A stretch of DNA of 64,000 nt from Niebla homalea. Lineage: Eukaryota; Ascomycota; Lecanoromycetes; Lecanorales; Ramalinaceae. The translations under genes were made by a program, and so were the position numbers. The DNA is taken from positions 1,302,001 through 1,366,000 of the forward strand of contig JAHGAU010000012.1 in the NCBI GenBank assembly GCA_019925105.1. The letters are read 5' to 3'. The notes under the pieces were generated by a model that was not told the origin of the DNA, did not search any database, and saw only the letters and a program-made list of their open reading frames with translations. Below are positions 28,580 to 42,098 of this stretch, piece by piece (the stretch's first letter is position 1; every line of letters begins with the position of its first letter).

Positions 28580-30352
28580 TGTTTCTCCCTAAAAAGAAGC
28601 TTCGATTACCACATTAAATCTCGTTAATCCAGCGGAGCTTTTATAGGAGGATCCGCTATTTTAATTAACGGAAAGCTTTCTTAAGGTCTTAAAGAAAGCC
28701 TTCGAATATTCTATACGTAATAAAAGTAAAACTGTTACTTAAGACGCTATTTATAAAGAGTTATATAATTAATATAAAATAATTAATAAAAGATAATCCT
28801 CTATATACTATAAGGATTTTAATCTACCGTTTTTTACTCTTATTTATCCTTATACGCTTTTCTTAAATAATTAAGTTATAAGTTAACGTTATTAACGTAT
28901 TAATAAAATTATAATCGATTTACGTTTAAGAATTAATAAGCTTTTCTTTAAGGCTTACGATAATATTTTTTATTATAAGAATAACCAATTTATTTATTAC
29001 CGGTTTGAATTATTAATTAAGTAAAGATATATCCTTATAAGCTTCTTAAATAATCTATATAATGCCCGTAAAATTATTTTTATCGGTAAGCTTTAAGAGT
29101 TTCTATAGAAGATTTTTAACCTTTATAAAGAGTAAATTAATATATAAAGGCCGATAAGTATAGGAATTCTACTTATAAATTTAAAACCTTATTTATTATT
29201 TACTTAAAATTAATTAATCTATAAAAGCCAGCGTTTAAAAGATCTTACCCTTATTAAAAACCTTTTCGTTACTTATTATAATCGTTTTAATTAATGAAAA
29301 GTAAAGTTAAAATAATTTAAGTAATAAAAGTATATGGTAAAGAGAAAAAAGGGTAAAAGGGAAAAAACGATAAATTTACGAGAATAATATTTCATAATTA
29401 AATATTTAATTACCTCCTTTTTAAGCGTCCTTATATCCTTACCGTATAAGGATCTTAATTAACCAGATATCTAGCTAGGCTTAATACGTATACCCTAAGT
29501 ATATATAAACTTATTAATATATTTTAAACGCGGTAATCCTTTATATAAATCGGAAAATTAAATAATTAAAGCTTTAATCGTATAATATTTAATAATAATG
29601 GGACTTACTCTTTAAAATCTCGTATTACCGTAATAATACTTTAACTTAATATTCCCTTCCGGAGGGCTTATTAATTTCATTTTAATATACCGTTTTCTTA
29701 TTTACGTAATCGCCCCTTTTAAAAGTCGTTAAGGAATATCCGACCTATTTATAAGCCTTAATCTATTTTAAGTAACGTAGCTCCTTACGTAAATTAAGAA
29801 TTAAGAAAGACTTTAAAGCCTTTTAATAACCGTAAGTTAATCTCGTTTATCCCTCCGAGTATTAAGGAGAGCTTTTCCCCCTTTATTCGGGTTATCGAGG
29901 ACCAAAAGCCTAGTATATTTATTCATAAAGATACTAAGAAGCGCCCTTTTTTATTAACGCGGCTTTTATCTTCTTTATTAATATAGCGTTTATCTCCCGG
30001 GGAAGATTATATCGTATTTATAAACTATAATAAAAAATAGCCCGCAGTCAGATTTAACCTGAAACCAAGTACGTATATTTCCTAGGAACTTACCCCATAA
30101 TAATTATATTACGGATACGTAATAATTAATAAGATCTTTAACGTTATAAGAAGAACTAACTATATAAAAAGTAATTTTTACCTTTAAATTATGACTTCCG
30201 ATAAGGCTAATATATTAATAAAAAGTCGCTTTTTTAAAATAACGAATCTTAATTTATTATTATAATCTACCCAGCGTAAAGCTGATATAACTTAAGACTT
30301 ATTCTTAAAGGACAATAATATTTTTTAATATCGAAATCTTAATAAGGAATTT
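28580..30352 (+). pseudogene. candidate degraded coding sequence C, left part
   Basis: A plus-strand frame from about 28580 reads with long plausible stretches (NPAELL, EDPLF, TESFLKVLKKAFEYSIRNKS, then LRLRINKLFFKAYDNIF), with TAA/TAG scattered at possible Gln/Trp positions. After about 29.8 kb two frames both read openly, for example FSPFIRVIEDQKPSIF in one and NSPQSDL in another, so a frameshift or indel is likely. I do not recognise the family. The sequence is cut by element B at its target duplication (30353-30357) and appears to resume at 51068. Because TAA is common in AT-rich DNA, stop density alone cannot prove coding. Confidence 0.35.
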
Positions 30353-30357
30353 TACGG
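30353..30357. repeat. target-site duplication TACGG, left side of element B
   Basis: TACGG directly precedes the LTR at 30358 and is repeated directly after the LTR at 51063-51067. A 5-bp duplication is normal for Copia integrases. Confidence 0.85.
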
Positions 30358-30519
30358 TATTGAAATTGAGAGGTGTAAGTTTCTTGATTATTACTATGTA
30401 CAAAGTGAGACTATGTATAAGGCCATATGCCGCTATCCCACTTAAGTTTAACACGTCCGCCTTATCTAATCTAATCCGCGTTACGTAATCTCCCAAGTGG
30501 CGATCCTATATATTTAATA
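30358..30519 (-). repeat. 3' LTR of element B (162 bp)
   Basis: It matches 50901-51062 over its full length, and the differences are mostly C/T and G/A. Its outer end has been mutated (TGTT to TATT), while its middle is less mutated than the partner. A minus-strand open frame covering 30305-30496 crosses this LTR and is not a gene. Confidence 0.88.
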
Positions 30520-30718
30520 CTCCCCTTTAAACTTTATATATAGTCCGTAAATCTCACTTACTAAACAGCTCCTTTATAACTTTAACGTTATATCCTTTTA
30601 TATAAAAGTTTAGTTATCGTATTTACTAAGTAGCTCCCCTGGTCATTAAGTGGCTAGCTCCTTTAATTATTAAGTAACTAGCTCCTTTATATAGCTATTA
30701 CTTACTTATTACTTATTA
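30520..30718 (-). other. B: polypurine tract and 3' non-coding region
   Basis: On the minus strand, AAAGGGGAG abuts the 3' LTR (plus-strand CTCCCCTTT at 30520-30528). The remainder contains three or four loose repeats of the motif AGCTCCTTT(A/C) with TTA(A/C)TAAG between them. The stretch ends at the A2 target duplication. Confidence 0.7.
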
Positions 30719-30723
30719 CCCGG
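30719..30723. repeat. target-site duplication CCCGG, left side of element A2
   Basis: CCCGG directly precedes the LTR at 30724 and is repeated directly after the LTR ending at 43522 (43523-43527). Confidence 0.85.
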
Positions 30724-30861
30724 TGTCAGAAGTGCAGAAGGCAAAGACCTCGGCTATTACTAAAAGGGGACTAGCCTACTTCCTGGACTTCTTATAGATA
30801 GGTATCGCTTAGCATTTTACATAGTACTTAATTAAATAAGTTACACTTTATTATTTTAACA
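30724..30861 (+). repeat. 5' LTR of A2 (138 bp)
   Basis: It begins TGTCAGAAG and ends TTTTAACA. It is followed by GGTTATA, the first seven bases of the primer-binding site, and then by the inserted element A1. Confidence 0.88.
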
Positions 30862-30863
30862 GG

Positions 30864-30868
30864 TTATA
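30864..30868. repeat. target-site duplication TTATA, left side of A1
   Basis: TTATA is part of the A2 primer-binding site GGTTATAAGCCCGGC. It is repeated directly after the A1 3' LTR at 37043-37047, where the site resumes as TTATAAGCCCGGC. This explains why the downstream copy lacks the initial GG. Confidence 0.85.
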
Positions 30869-31006
30869 TGTTAGAAGTGCAGAAGGCAAAGACCTCGGCT
30901 ATTACCAAAAGGGGACTAGCCTACTTCCTGGACTTCTTATAGATAGGTATCGCTCAGCACCTTACATAGTACTTAACTAAGCAAATAATACCCTACCATT
31001 TCAACA
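30869..31006 (+). repeat. 5' LTR of A1 (138 bp)
   Basis: It begins TGTTAGAAGTGC and ends ACCATTTCAACA, the usual TG...CA ends. It is nearly unmutated by RIP, in contrast to its internal region. Confidence 0.9.
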
Positions 31007-31021
31007 GGTTATAAGCCCGGC
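31007..31021 (+). promoter_or_regulatory. A1 primer-binding site (half initiator tRNA)
   Basis: GGTTATAAGCCCGGC begins directly after the LTR. It differs by one G-to-A (TpG to TpA) from GGTTATGAGCCCGGC, the complement of the anticodon stem-loop of initiator tRNA-Met (anticodon CAT). Drosophila copia primes the same way, from a 5' half-molecule of that tRNA. Confidence 0.75.
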
Positions 31022-32088
31022 TTATATACTTATTATTACGCTTAACAATTAGCAAGCCTTAATAACGATAGCTTAAATACCTTAAGAGCTATACCATCGC
31101 TCCATCAGTATCGTAACGGCTCTTATCATTACTATAACTGCTATAATTACTTAATAATCCTGTCGATTTAAGCCTTAACCACCCGAAAATAAGGAGGCTA
31201 GGACGGAAAATAAAAAGGCTAGGATGCCACCTAGCTTAAAATTATTATCATACGCAGACCGTAGGGTATAGTAGCCCTATACACCGATCTACGCGTACGT
31301 TATAAGGGTATAATAGTACTTATAAGGCCGTTGGATCGGCGGATCCCTAATAAATGCGTTAATACCCTTAAAGAATAGGGGGAAACGTTTATTTATTACT
31401 AAAGCAATTAAAGCGGCTTATAAAGTTTATTATCGCGTATATTTAACCTCTTAATTAAGCTAATTATTTAGTTTAAGCTATTATTATTCCAGTTTTATAT
31501 TAAAGTTTACTTTAATTACCGTATTAAAGTTTAAGTATAAAGAAAAATAAGATATTTACTTTTAAGGCTTTTTCCTTTTTATTAAAATCATTAAAACTTA
31601 AATTAATTATAACTTTATTTCTAGGGGCTCTTTATTAAGATTTTTACTATTATTAAGATTATTAAGAATATATTAATTATCTTAATCTATACGTTCTATT
31701 ACTTTAACCCGTAATTAAACTATTTATCTTTAAATAACGTTCTTTTACTTAGCGTATTATATATATTCTATAAGCTTTACGCCTTAAACGGTCCGTTAAA
31801 ATTAAAAAGCTTTATTATTTATTATTAACCTTTAAAGTACAGTTCTCATTAAGTAAAAAGAAACTCCGGGCCCGTTACCGTTTACTTTATAAGACGTTCC
31901 GTTTTATATATATATTATTTAAGAAAGCTATAATCTTAAAAAATAATAACTTAAAGTACTATCCATTATTATTACTATTTAAGTTATCCTTATTTAAGGG
32001 CTCAGTATTATCAGTTATAATCCTATCGCCCCTTTAATAATGAAGATCTCTTTAATCTTTAAGTTAGATTATTATTATTATTATTATT
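31022..32088 (+). other. A1 5' leader
   Basis: About 1.07 kb of non-coding leader lies between the primer-binding site and the gag start. It ends in a short (ATT)n run (32068-32090, about 8 units) that touches the start codon. The corresponding leader of A2 is 37056-38222. A minus-strand open frame at 37093-37332 in the A2 leader has no support as a gene. Confidence 0.7.
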
Positions 32089-35000
32089 ATATCCGATCCT
32101 TTTAAGATTGTTAATATTTTTAATAAAATTATTAAGCTTAAGGATAACCTTAAGTATATTATATAGGAATATAAGATAAATAAGAAGCTCGAGCTTACCT
32201 AACTTAATTACTAGATTATAAATTCTAGCTTATGCCCTGTTAAGACCGATACTTTTAAGGGTAATAAGCTTATAAAGGCCTAAAATACCTACGATTAAGG
32301 GCACTTTATAACTTATACCGTAATCCGTATAAAGACTAAGGGGATTAATTAATATATTATTAAGAATATTAAGAATATTAAAGTAACGTAGAATACCCTC
32401 CATACTTAGTATTAACTTAAAAGCTTAAATTATTTTACGTTAACCCTTAAGCGCTTTACCTCTTTTACCCTTAATTAATACTTAAATCCAAATAAATATT
32501 ATAATAAATATTAAGATCTTTTTAATAAATTATAGAATTTCTAGGATATAATTATTATTAATAATAACGTACTTATTTAATAGTTTTATAAAAGCCTCGG
32601 CCCGGAGTATAAAACTTATATTAATTAATATAACAATGAGTATAAGCCGTTTTAAACAGCCGATAATAATATTAACGTTTTAAAATACGTACTTATTTAT
32701 ATTATTAATTAATTTTTTTAATATAAAGCCTTAAATAAAACGTCCATATTTAATACTATAGCCCTTATAATTATTACTACCGATTTACACTTCCGGAACG
32801 ATATCCGCCTGAATAACTTTATTCCGTTCTATATTCTTCCGTAGTTCGGTATCCGTTAAGGTTATTATATTAAAATCCTATAAAAGAGACGTTTTTATAT
32901 CGTTACCGGTTATCGTTTACCTTATGGGTATAATAAATTAATTTATAATAATAATAATAAGCGCCGTAATAACGATAATAATAGTAATATAGATACCGGT
33001 AATAATCAAAAACGTTAACGCCGCGGTAACGGTAGTAATAGCGATAATAAAAGTAATAATAAGGGTAACAATAAGTCTAAGGATAAAGAATATAAAGTCC
33101 CTTCGGGGGCTAAGGCTTTAGTAAACCTGGCCTTTATATATATTACCGTTATTATACCGGCTTTACCGCTTATTATTTACCGGGATTATTAGGTATATTT
33201 AACTATAAATATATTTATTTTTATTATTTATATCTTTAATATTAATTATATAAATTATATCGTTAATAATAACCGTATTTTTATCCGTAAGGAGCTTTTC
33301 TTTAAATTTATTATTATTAAAAACTTTTCCGGGGGAAGAGTATTACCTATATTAAAGTCGTTAAAATCCTATATTAATTTAATAAAGGCGTCCGTAATTT
33401 AATCGTTTATAATATCCTTTTTATCTTTAATAATATTTTTAATTTTATTAACCCCGGATAACTATAATAAGTTAGTTATCTTTTTAAGTAAAGTAATAAC
33501 TTAAAGGATTTAAATATATTTATTGGTTATAACGGTATTTTTATAAAACTTTTACCGGCAGCCCTTTATTTCCTTAAAGTCGATATTAAAATTATTAATA
33601 ATTTAATACCCGTGGCCTTATATATTACTCCCGTAAATTAAGAAGCCTTAAAATATTAATATAAGGTAATAAGGTATATAAAGGAGTAAAATATTAAGCT
33701 TTTACCGGAAATAATAACCGGTATCGACCTTTTTAACTTATTAAATCTATTAAAAGACTATAAGTACGTTATTTATACGGAGATATAAATAAAGCTTAAG
33801 CCGAGTAAAGGTTATATCGAGCCTGGTACTTATTAAAATAAGCTTATTTATTCCGATTTAATTAACTTTATTAATAATATAAAAGCTAATTATAAATAAG
33901 TTATTATTTTTATTAAAGACGTTATTAAAGTCATTTATATAACCTTATTACCAGACTCCTTATATGAAACGGTTTTTAAGGCTTTCTAAAACTATATAAA
34001 AAGAATTTATTACTTAAACCGCCTTATCCGCCGCTTATATATTAACGATAATAATATATATAGTGGGTTTTAATTTAATAACTAACGGTACGTTAAAAAG
34101 ATTCAGTAAAAGTCTATAATACTTTATAACCCTTAATAAAACGGTATTTCTAAATAAATAAGTTAAACCTTTATTACCCGGGCCTATATAATATTATTAA
34201 ATAATAGCTTACCGCGTATTCTTATTATTAAACTTATTATTATAACGGCCTTTATATATAATATAATATTTATAAGTACTTATAATATACCGAACTAGGC
34301 TATAAGTCTCGGGAAATCCGATTAATCTTTTATTAAGAAAACTAAACGACGTAATATATATTAAGAGTATAAGCTTTTAGGTATAAATTAAATAAAATTT
34401 TAAATTAAGGTTATTAAAAAACGTTTTATCGGTTTTAAGGGTTATTACGTTTATAAAATACTTATATTAAATGGCCGGGTTTAACGCTATAATTACGTTA
34501 AATAGCTAAAGGATAAGGCCGTTTAGCCTAAACGTAAGGCCGATAACCTTTTACCGGTTCGTTACTTAATATTAAGATAAAGGGAGATAATTACTATAGA
34601 TTTCTAATTATTATTAAAACGGATATATTTCAATAATAATAAAAATATAGATAATAAGCCGGTTACTATTATTATATAAAGCCTTTATATTATAAATATT
34701 ACGGATAAAACCGATAATATTATTATTAAGGATATAATTAAATTTATATCCGATAAGTAACTTAAGTTCCGTATAACCTTAAAACTTATAATCGTTAAGG
34801 AAAATATTAATAAAAAGGACTTATTTATATTATTTTTATTTACTTTTAATAGTAATATTATAAAGGAATCTCCGGGTATATATACCTTTATAAACTTAAA
34901 CTTAAATTTATTTAATCTTTACAATTTAATTTTATATTATTATCCGTTTTTAAAAGAATTTATTGAATTTTTAAATTTATTTACTTAAGCTTACGTAGTT

Positions 35001-36751
35001 AAAATATAACCTTTAAGTTACCGGCGTAACCGGGACTTTAATTATTAAGCCGCTGGTTCTTAATGTACGTTTATATATTTTATAATTATAATTCCCACGG
35101 ATTATACCGAGTTTATAACTTATATATAAACCGTGAAAAACGTATACCATAAAATAAAGTAAGAGCTCGTTATAAAAGATAAAGTTAAATCCCTAAAGAA
35201 GAATAAAACCTAGATCTTAATAAATCCACCTCCCGGTATTAACGTATTAAATAATAAATAGGTTTATAAGTATAAACGTGGATTGGACGGTAATATCACC
35301 CGGTATAAGGCCAGGTGGGTGGTCCGTAACTTTCAATAAAAGGAAAACTTGGATTTCTTCAATATTTTTATAACGGTTATTAAACCTATAAGCTATAAGG
35401 CCCTTTTTATTATAGCGGCTATATATAACCTGGAGATTGAATAAATAAACGTTAAAATAGTATTCCTTTACGGTAATATCCTTAAAAAGATTTATATTTA
35501 TTAGCTTATGGGCTTTAATAATAGCTTAAGACGGGTTTACCTATTAAATAAAACTCTCTATAAGCTTAAATAATCACCCCGGATTTAATATTAATATTTC
35601 TTTATATTCCTTAAGAAATTCGGTTACCGTTATATTAATGAAGATTATAATATATTCCTGAACCCGGATATTAATATTATTATTACCGTATATATCGATA
35701 ATATCCTAATAATAAGAGTTAATAAACGGATTATTACCGACTTAAAGGTTTAATTAAATAAGAAGTTCGAAATATCCGATCTAGGCTTATATAATTAATA
35801 CCTAAATATAAATATTACCTATAATCGATAAAATCAAACCTTAACTTTTAACCAAAAGAGTTACGTTAAATAGGTCCTTATTCAGTTTAATATATATAAC
35901 GATCCTTTCTTTAAAGGCAACGGTATAGCTATCCCTATAAACGTAAATACCCATTTCAAACCGGTTAATAAGGAATATACCGCTTTAAAACAATTTCGGT
36001 TTAAATATTAATCCGTTATCGGCTTATTTATATATACTATAATAAATACCAAACTTAATATAATTTATACGGTATTAATAATATTACGCTACGCGTTTAA
36101 CCTTAATAAAGGGCATTAAATAGCCGTTAAGAAGATTTTTTATTACTTCCGTGGTATAGCCTTTTTAAAGCTCGTTTTTTAAGGCCCTTTAAAGCCCCTT
36201 AATGGTTATACGGACTTAGATTACGCCGGCGACCCGCAGATACGTTAATCCACCTCCGGGTATATTTTTAACCTGGGAAGTATAGTTATTAACTGGTCTT
36301 TAAAACGTTAATTAACTATAACCCTATTTACCTATAAAGCCGAGTATATAGGATAATATAACGTTATTAAAGAGGCGATCTGGCTCGAATGGTTGTTAAC
36401 CTAGCTTATTAAAGTTATCCTAAATCCAACGGTATTACCGGCCTTTAAAGATAAGGATATTATATAAGATTACGTTTTTCTTACCTGGTTTAAGTATAAT
36501 ACCGGGGCCTTTATCCTTATTACGGTAATCTTTTATAATAATTAGGAGCGATTATATTAACGAAAGACCTTATAAATCACTTAAAAACGAAGTATATATA
36601 TATTAAGTATTACTTCCTCCGGGAGTATATAATTAATAAATAAATAGAGCTCGTATATTATCTTACCGGTAATATAATAACGGATAACTTAATAAAGCCA
36701 TTATTAAGGGATGCTTTTTAAAAATTCAGAAATCATTTAAGATTAAAGTAA
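32089..36751 (+). pseudogene. A1 gag-pol, RIP-broken
   Basis: The start codon is inferred from A2, where it is ATG (38223); here it is ATA. Gag carries a mutated zinc knuckle near 32.9 kb. The integrase core is readable at about 33.85-34.32 kb (VIYITLLPDSLYETVFKAF, then YNP**NGIS at about 34.12 kb). Reverse transcriptase shows RYKARWVVRNF near 35.30 kb, LLNKTLYKLK near 35.55 kb and VYIDNILII near 35.70 kb, where the catalytic DD reads DN. RNase H shows DLDYAGD near 36.22 kb, STSGYIFNLGS, and YKAEYIG further on. The frame ends at TAA 36749-36751. It is related to Ty1/copia polyproteins of about 1,550 residues. The total length is not a multiple of three, so at least one indel is present. Confidence 0.88.
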
Positions 36752-36904
36752 TTATACCTTTAAAGTTTAAGATATACCCCTTATTATTAAAGTTGGGATG
36801 GATATACCCGTTATTACGGTAATACGGTTTAATAAAAGCTTTTACTCCTTACTTAATGAATAATACGGTATTATAGTATTATAAAGCTACTGATCGAGTG
36901 GGAG

Positions 36905-37042
36905 TATTAAAAGTGCAGAAGGCAAAGACTTCGGCTATTACTAAAAGGGGATTAGCCTACTTCCTGGACTTCTCATAGATAGGTATCGCTCAGCACCTTA
37001 CATAGTACTTAACTAAGCAAGTAATACCCTACCATTTCAACA
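36905..37042 (+). repeat. 3' LTR of A1 (138 bp)
   Basis: It differs from the 5' LTR of A1 mainly by C/T and G/A changes at its outer end (TATTAAAAG for TGTTAGAAG). It is followed by TTATA, the repeated target. Confidence 0.9.
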
Positions 37043-37055
37043 TTATAAGCCCGGC
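37043..37055 (+). promoter_or_regulatory. A2 primer-binding site, right part after A1 insertion
   Basis: TTATAAGCCCGGC continues the A2 site interrupted at 30868; the first five bases are the repeated target. The complete site would have been GGTTATAAGCCCGGC. Confidence 0.8.
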
Positions 37056-38224
<1,169 letters not shown>

Positions 38225-41200
38225 GTCCGACCTTTTTAAGATTACTAGTATTTTTAATAAGGTTGTTAAGCTTAAGGATAACCTTGGATATATTATATAA
38301 GAACGTAAGATAAATAAGAGACTTAAGCTTATCCGGCTTAATTATTAAATTATAGATTCTAGTTTACGTTTTATTAAAACTGAAGCTCTTAAAGGTAATA
38401 AGCTTATAAAGGCTTAAAATACTTACGATTAAGGGTACTTTATAACTTATACCGTAATCTATATAAGGATTAAGGGGATTAATTAATATATTATTAAGAA
38501 TATTAAAGTGGCGTAAAATACTTTTTATACTTAATATTAGCTTAAGGGCTTAAATTATTTTATATTGGCCCTTAAATATTTTACCTTTTTTACCCTTAAT
38601 TAATGCTTAAATCCAAATAAGTATTATAATAAATATTAAGATCTTTTTAATAAATTATAAAATTTCTAAAGTATAATAATTATTAATAATAATATATTTA
38701 TTTAATAATTCTATAAGGGCTTTAACCCGGAATATAAAGTTTATATTAATTAATATAATAATAAGTATAAGTTATTTTAAATAATTAATAATAATATTAA
38801 CGTTTTAAAATATATATTTATCTATATTATTAACCGATTTCTTTAATATAAAGTTTTAAATAAAACGTTTACGTTTAATATTATAACTTTTATAATTATT
38901 ATTATTAATTTATATTTCCGGGATAATATCCGCTTAAATAACTTTATTCCGTTCCGTATTTTTCCGTAATTCGGTATTTATTAAAGCTATTACGTTAAAA
39001 TCCTATAAAAAAGACGTTTTTATATTATTACCGGTTATTACTTACTTTATGGATATAATAAATTAATTTATAATAATAATAATAGGCGTTATAATAATAA
39101 TAATAATAATAATATAAATACCGATAATAATTAAAAACGTTAACGCCGCGGTAACGGCGGTAATAACGGTAATAAAGGTAATAATAAGGGCAACGATAAG
39201 TCTAAGGATAAGGAATATAAAGCCTTTTTAGGGGTTAAAGCCTTAATAAACCTGGCCTTTATATACGTTACCGTTATTATACCGGCTTTACCGCTTATTA
39301 TTCACCGGGATTACCAAGTATATTTAATTATAAATATATTTACTTTTATTATTTATATCTTTAATATTAGTTATATAAATTATATTATTAATAATAAGTA
39401 TCTTTATCCGTAAGGAACTTTTTTTAAGTTTATTATTATTAAAGGCTTTTTTAAGGGAAAGAATATTACCTATATTAAAGTCGTTAAAATCCTATATTAA
39501 TCTAATAAAAACGTCCGTAATTTAATTATTTATAATATCCTTTTTATCCTTAATAATACTTTTAATCTTATTAACCCCGGATAATTATAATAAGTTAATT
39601 ATCCCCTTAAGTAAAGTAATAACTTAAAGGATTTAAGTATATTTATCGGCTATAACGGTATTTTTATAAAGTTCTTATTAACGGCCCTTTATCTCCTTAA
39701 AGTTAATATTAAAGTTATTAATAATTTAATACCCGTAACCCTATATATTACTTTTATAAATTAAGAAGCCTTAAAATATTAATATAAAGTAACGGGATAT
39801 ATAAAAAAGTAAAATATTAAGCTTTTACCGGAAACGGTAATTAATATTAACCTTTTTAACTTATTAAATCTATTAAGGGACTATAAGTACGTTATTTATA
39901 TAAAGATATAAATAAAGCTTAAATTAAGTAAAGGCTATATTAAGCCTAATACTTATTAAAATAAATTTATTTATTCCGATTTAATTAACTTTATTAATAA
40001 TATAAAAGTTAATTATAAGTAGGTTATTATTTTTATTAAAAACGTTATTAAGGTCGTTTATATAGCCTTATTATTAAACTTTTTATATAAGATGGTTTTT
40101 AAGGCCTTTTAAGGCTATATAAAGAGAATTTATTATTTAAATTATTTTATCCGTTATTTATATATTAATAATAATAATATATATAATAACTTTTAATTTA
40201 ATAATTAACGATATATTAAAAAGATTTAGTAAAAGTTTATAGTACCTTATAACCCTTAATAGAACGGTATTTCTGAATGAATAAGTTAAACCCTTATTAC
40301 TTAAGCTTATATAATATTATTAAATAATAGCCTATTACGTATTCTTATTATTAAACTTATTATTATAGCGGCCTTTATATATAATATAATATTTATAAGT
40401 ATTTATAACGTATTAAATTAAACTATAAATCTTAAGAAACTTAATTAATTTTTTATTAAAAAAATTAAACGATATAATATATATTAAAAGTATAGCTTCC
40501 GGATATAAATTAAATAAAATTCTAAATTAAAACCGTTAAAAAACGTTTTATTAGCTTTAAGGGTTATTACGTTTATAAAATACTTATACTAAATAACCGG
40601 GTTTAACGTTATAATTATATTAAATAATTAAAGGATAAAACCGTTTAGCCTAAACGTAAGGCCAATAACCCCTTATTAATTTATTACTTAATACCGAAAT
40701 AAAGGGAAATAATTACCGTAAATTTCCAGTTATCGTTAAAACGGATACGTTTTAATAATAATAAAAATATGGATAATAAACCGATTATTATTATTATATA
40801 AGGCCTTTATATTATAAACGTTATAAATAAAACCGATAATATTATTATTAAAAATATAACCGAACTTATATCCGATAAATAACTTAAGCCTTATATAACC
40901 TTAAAATTTATAATTATTAAGGAAAACATTAATAAAAAGGACTTATTTATATTATTTTTATTTATTTTTAATAGTAATATTATAAAGGAATTTCCGGGTA
41001 TATATACTTTTATAAATTCAGACTTAAACTTATTTAATTTTTATAATTTAATTCTATATTATTATTTATCTTTAAGAGAACTTATTAAATCTTTAAATTT
41101 ATTTACTTAAGTTTATATAATTAAAATATAACCCTTAAGTTATTAACGTAACCGGGACTTTAATTATTAAGCCACCGGCTTTTAATTAATACTCGTATAT

Positions 41201-41739
41201 TTTATAGCCATAATCTTTATAAATTATACTGAACTTACGATCTATATATAAGCCGTAAAGGATATATACCGTAAAATAAAGTGGAAGCTCGTTATAAAAA
41301 ATAAAGTTAAATCCTTAAAAAAAATAAAACTTGGATCCTAATAGATTTACCTCTTAATATTAACGTACTGGATAATAAATAGGTCTATAAGTATAAACGT
41401 AAATTAAACGGTAATATTACCTAATATAAGGCTAGGTAGGTAATCTATAACTTTTAATAAAAGGAAAGTTTAGATTTTTTCAATATTTTTATAACGGTTA
41501 TTAAACCTATAAGTTATAAAGCCTTTTTTATTATAACGGTTATATATAATTTGGAGATTAAGTAAATAAACGTTAAAATAATATTTTTTATAATAATATC
41601 CTTAAAAAAATTTATATTTATTAATTTACGGGCTTTAATAATAATTTAAAACGGGTTTATTTATTAAATAAAGTTCTTTATAAGCTTAAATAATTACCTT
41701 GGATTTAATATTAATATTTCTTTATATTCTTTAAGAAAT

Positions 41740-41753
41740 TTAATTATTATTAT
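41740..41753. repeat. target-site duplication of the 345-bp LINE, left
   Basis: TTAATTATTATTAT is repeated exactly at 42099-42112. Undisturbed A1 has TCGGTTACCGTTAT at the equivalent place, so both duplicates carry the RIP-mutated version. Confidence 0.9.
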
Positions 41754-42098
41754 TGATTGATTGATTGATTTATACTACGGGTCTAGCTAAGCTAATTCCG
41801 GCGTTCCTTAATACGCGGCCTTTTAGCCTTACTGGTAACCGTAAAAACCTAATACTCATAACGTTAGGGTAAAAACCGGCGTCCACCAGGCCTCTACCCT
41901 CTATCCCCTGGGGTAAAGGATATTAACGGCCGTCTAGAGAGTGGCAATCTATTCATATACTTCCTATGTTCTAACTCCCCCAAGAAAATCCGTAATACCA
42001 CGACCGTGTCCTCATAGGGGCTGTCCCCAGGCTCATTGCTCTTCCGCTCCTTTACACATCTGCACTGCCCCAACCTTACATAGCACCTCTGAATGTCC
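41754..42098 (-). mobile_element. 5'-truncated LINE copy (345 bp), not RIP-mutated
   Basis: Read on the minus strand, this copy ends in ATCA repeats (plus-strand TTGA repeats at 41754-41771) and shares the 3' UTR of the LINE at 12916-18684, including ACGCCGGAATTAGCTTAGC. It contains only 3' UTR. It keeps normal CpA/TpG steps and is GC-rich compared with everything around it. The 14-bp duplication and 5' truncation show target-primed insertion. It interrupts A2 reverse transcriptase. Confidence 0.92.

Larger units (their letters stand above)
30869..37042 (+). mobile_element. Copia element A1 (6174 bp), inserted in the A2 primer-binding site
   Basis: The 138-bp LTRs at 30869-31006 and 36905-37042 are nearly identical and share TAATACC near their ends, unlike the A2 pair. 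The primer-binding site GGTTATAAGCCCGGC follows the 5' LTR at 31007. The polypurine tract GAGTGGGAG (36896-36904) precedes the 3' LTR. The internal region holds a single long gag-pol frame in the Copia order: gag, protease, integrase, reverse transcriptase, RNase H. It is less mutated than A2, so many motifs can be read directly, but stops still interrupt it throughout. Confidence 0.92.

Noticed and set aside
30305..30496. A 63-codon minus-strand open frame
   Set aside because: It crosses the 3' LTR of element B and its flank, and the partner LTR at 50.9 kb does not keep it open.
30724..31006. Tandem LTRs separated by 7 bp, as left by a two-LTR circle or by recombination of cDNAs
   Set aside because: TTATA is duplicated on both sides of A1 and the LTR variants pair 30724 with 43385 and 30869 with 36905, so a simple nested insertion explains the layout.
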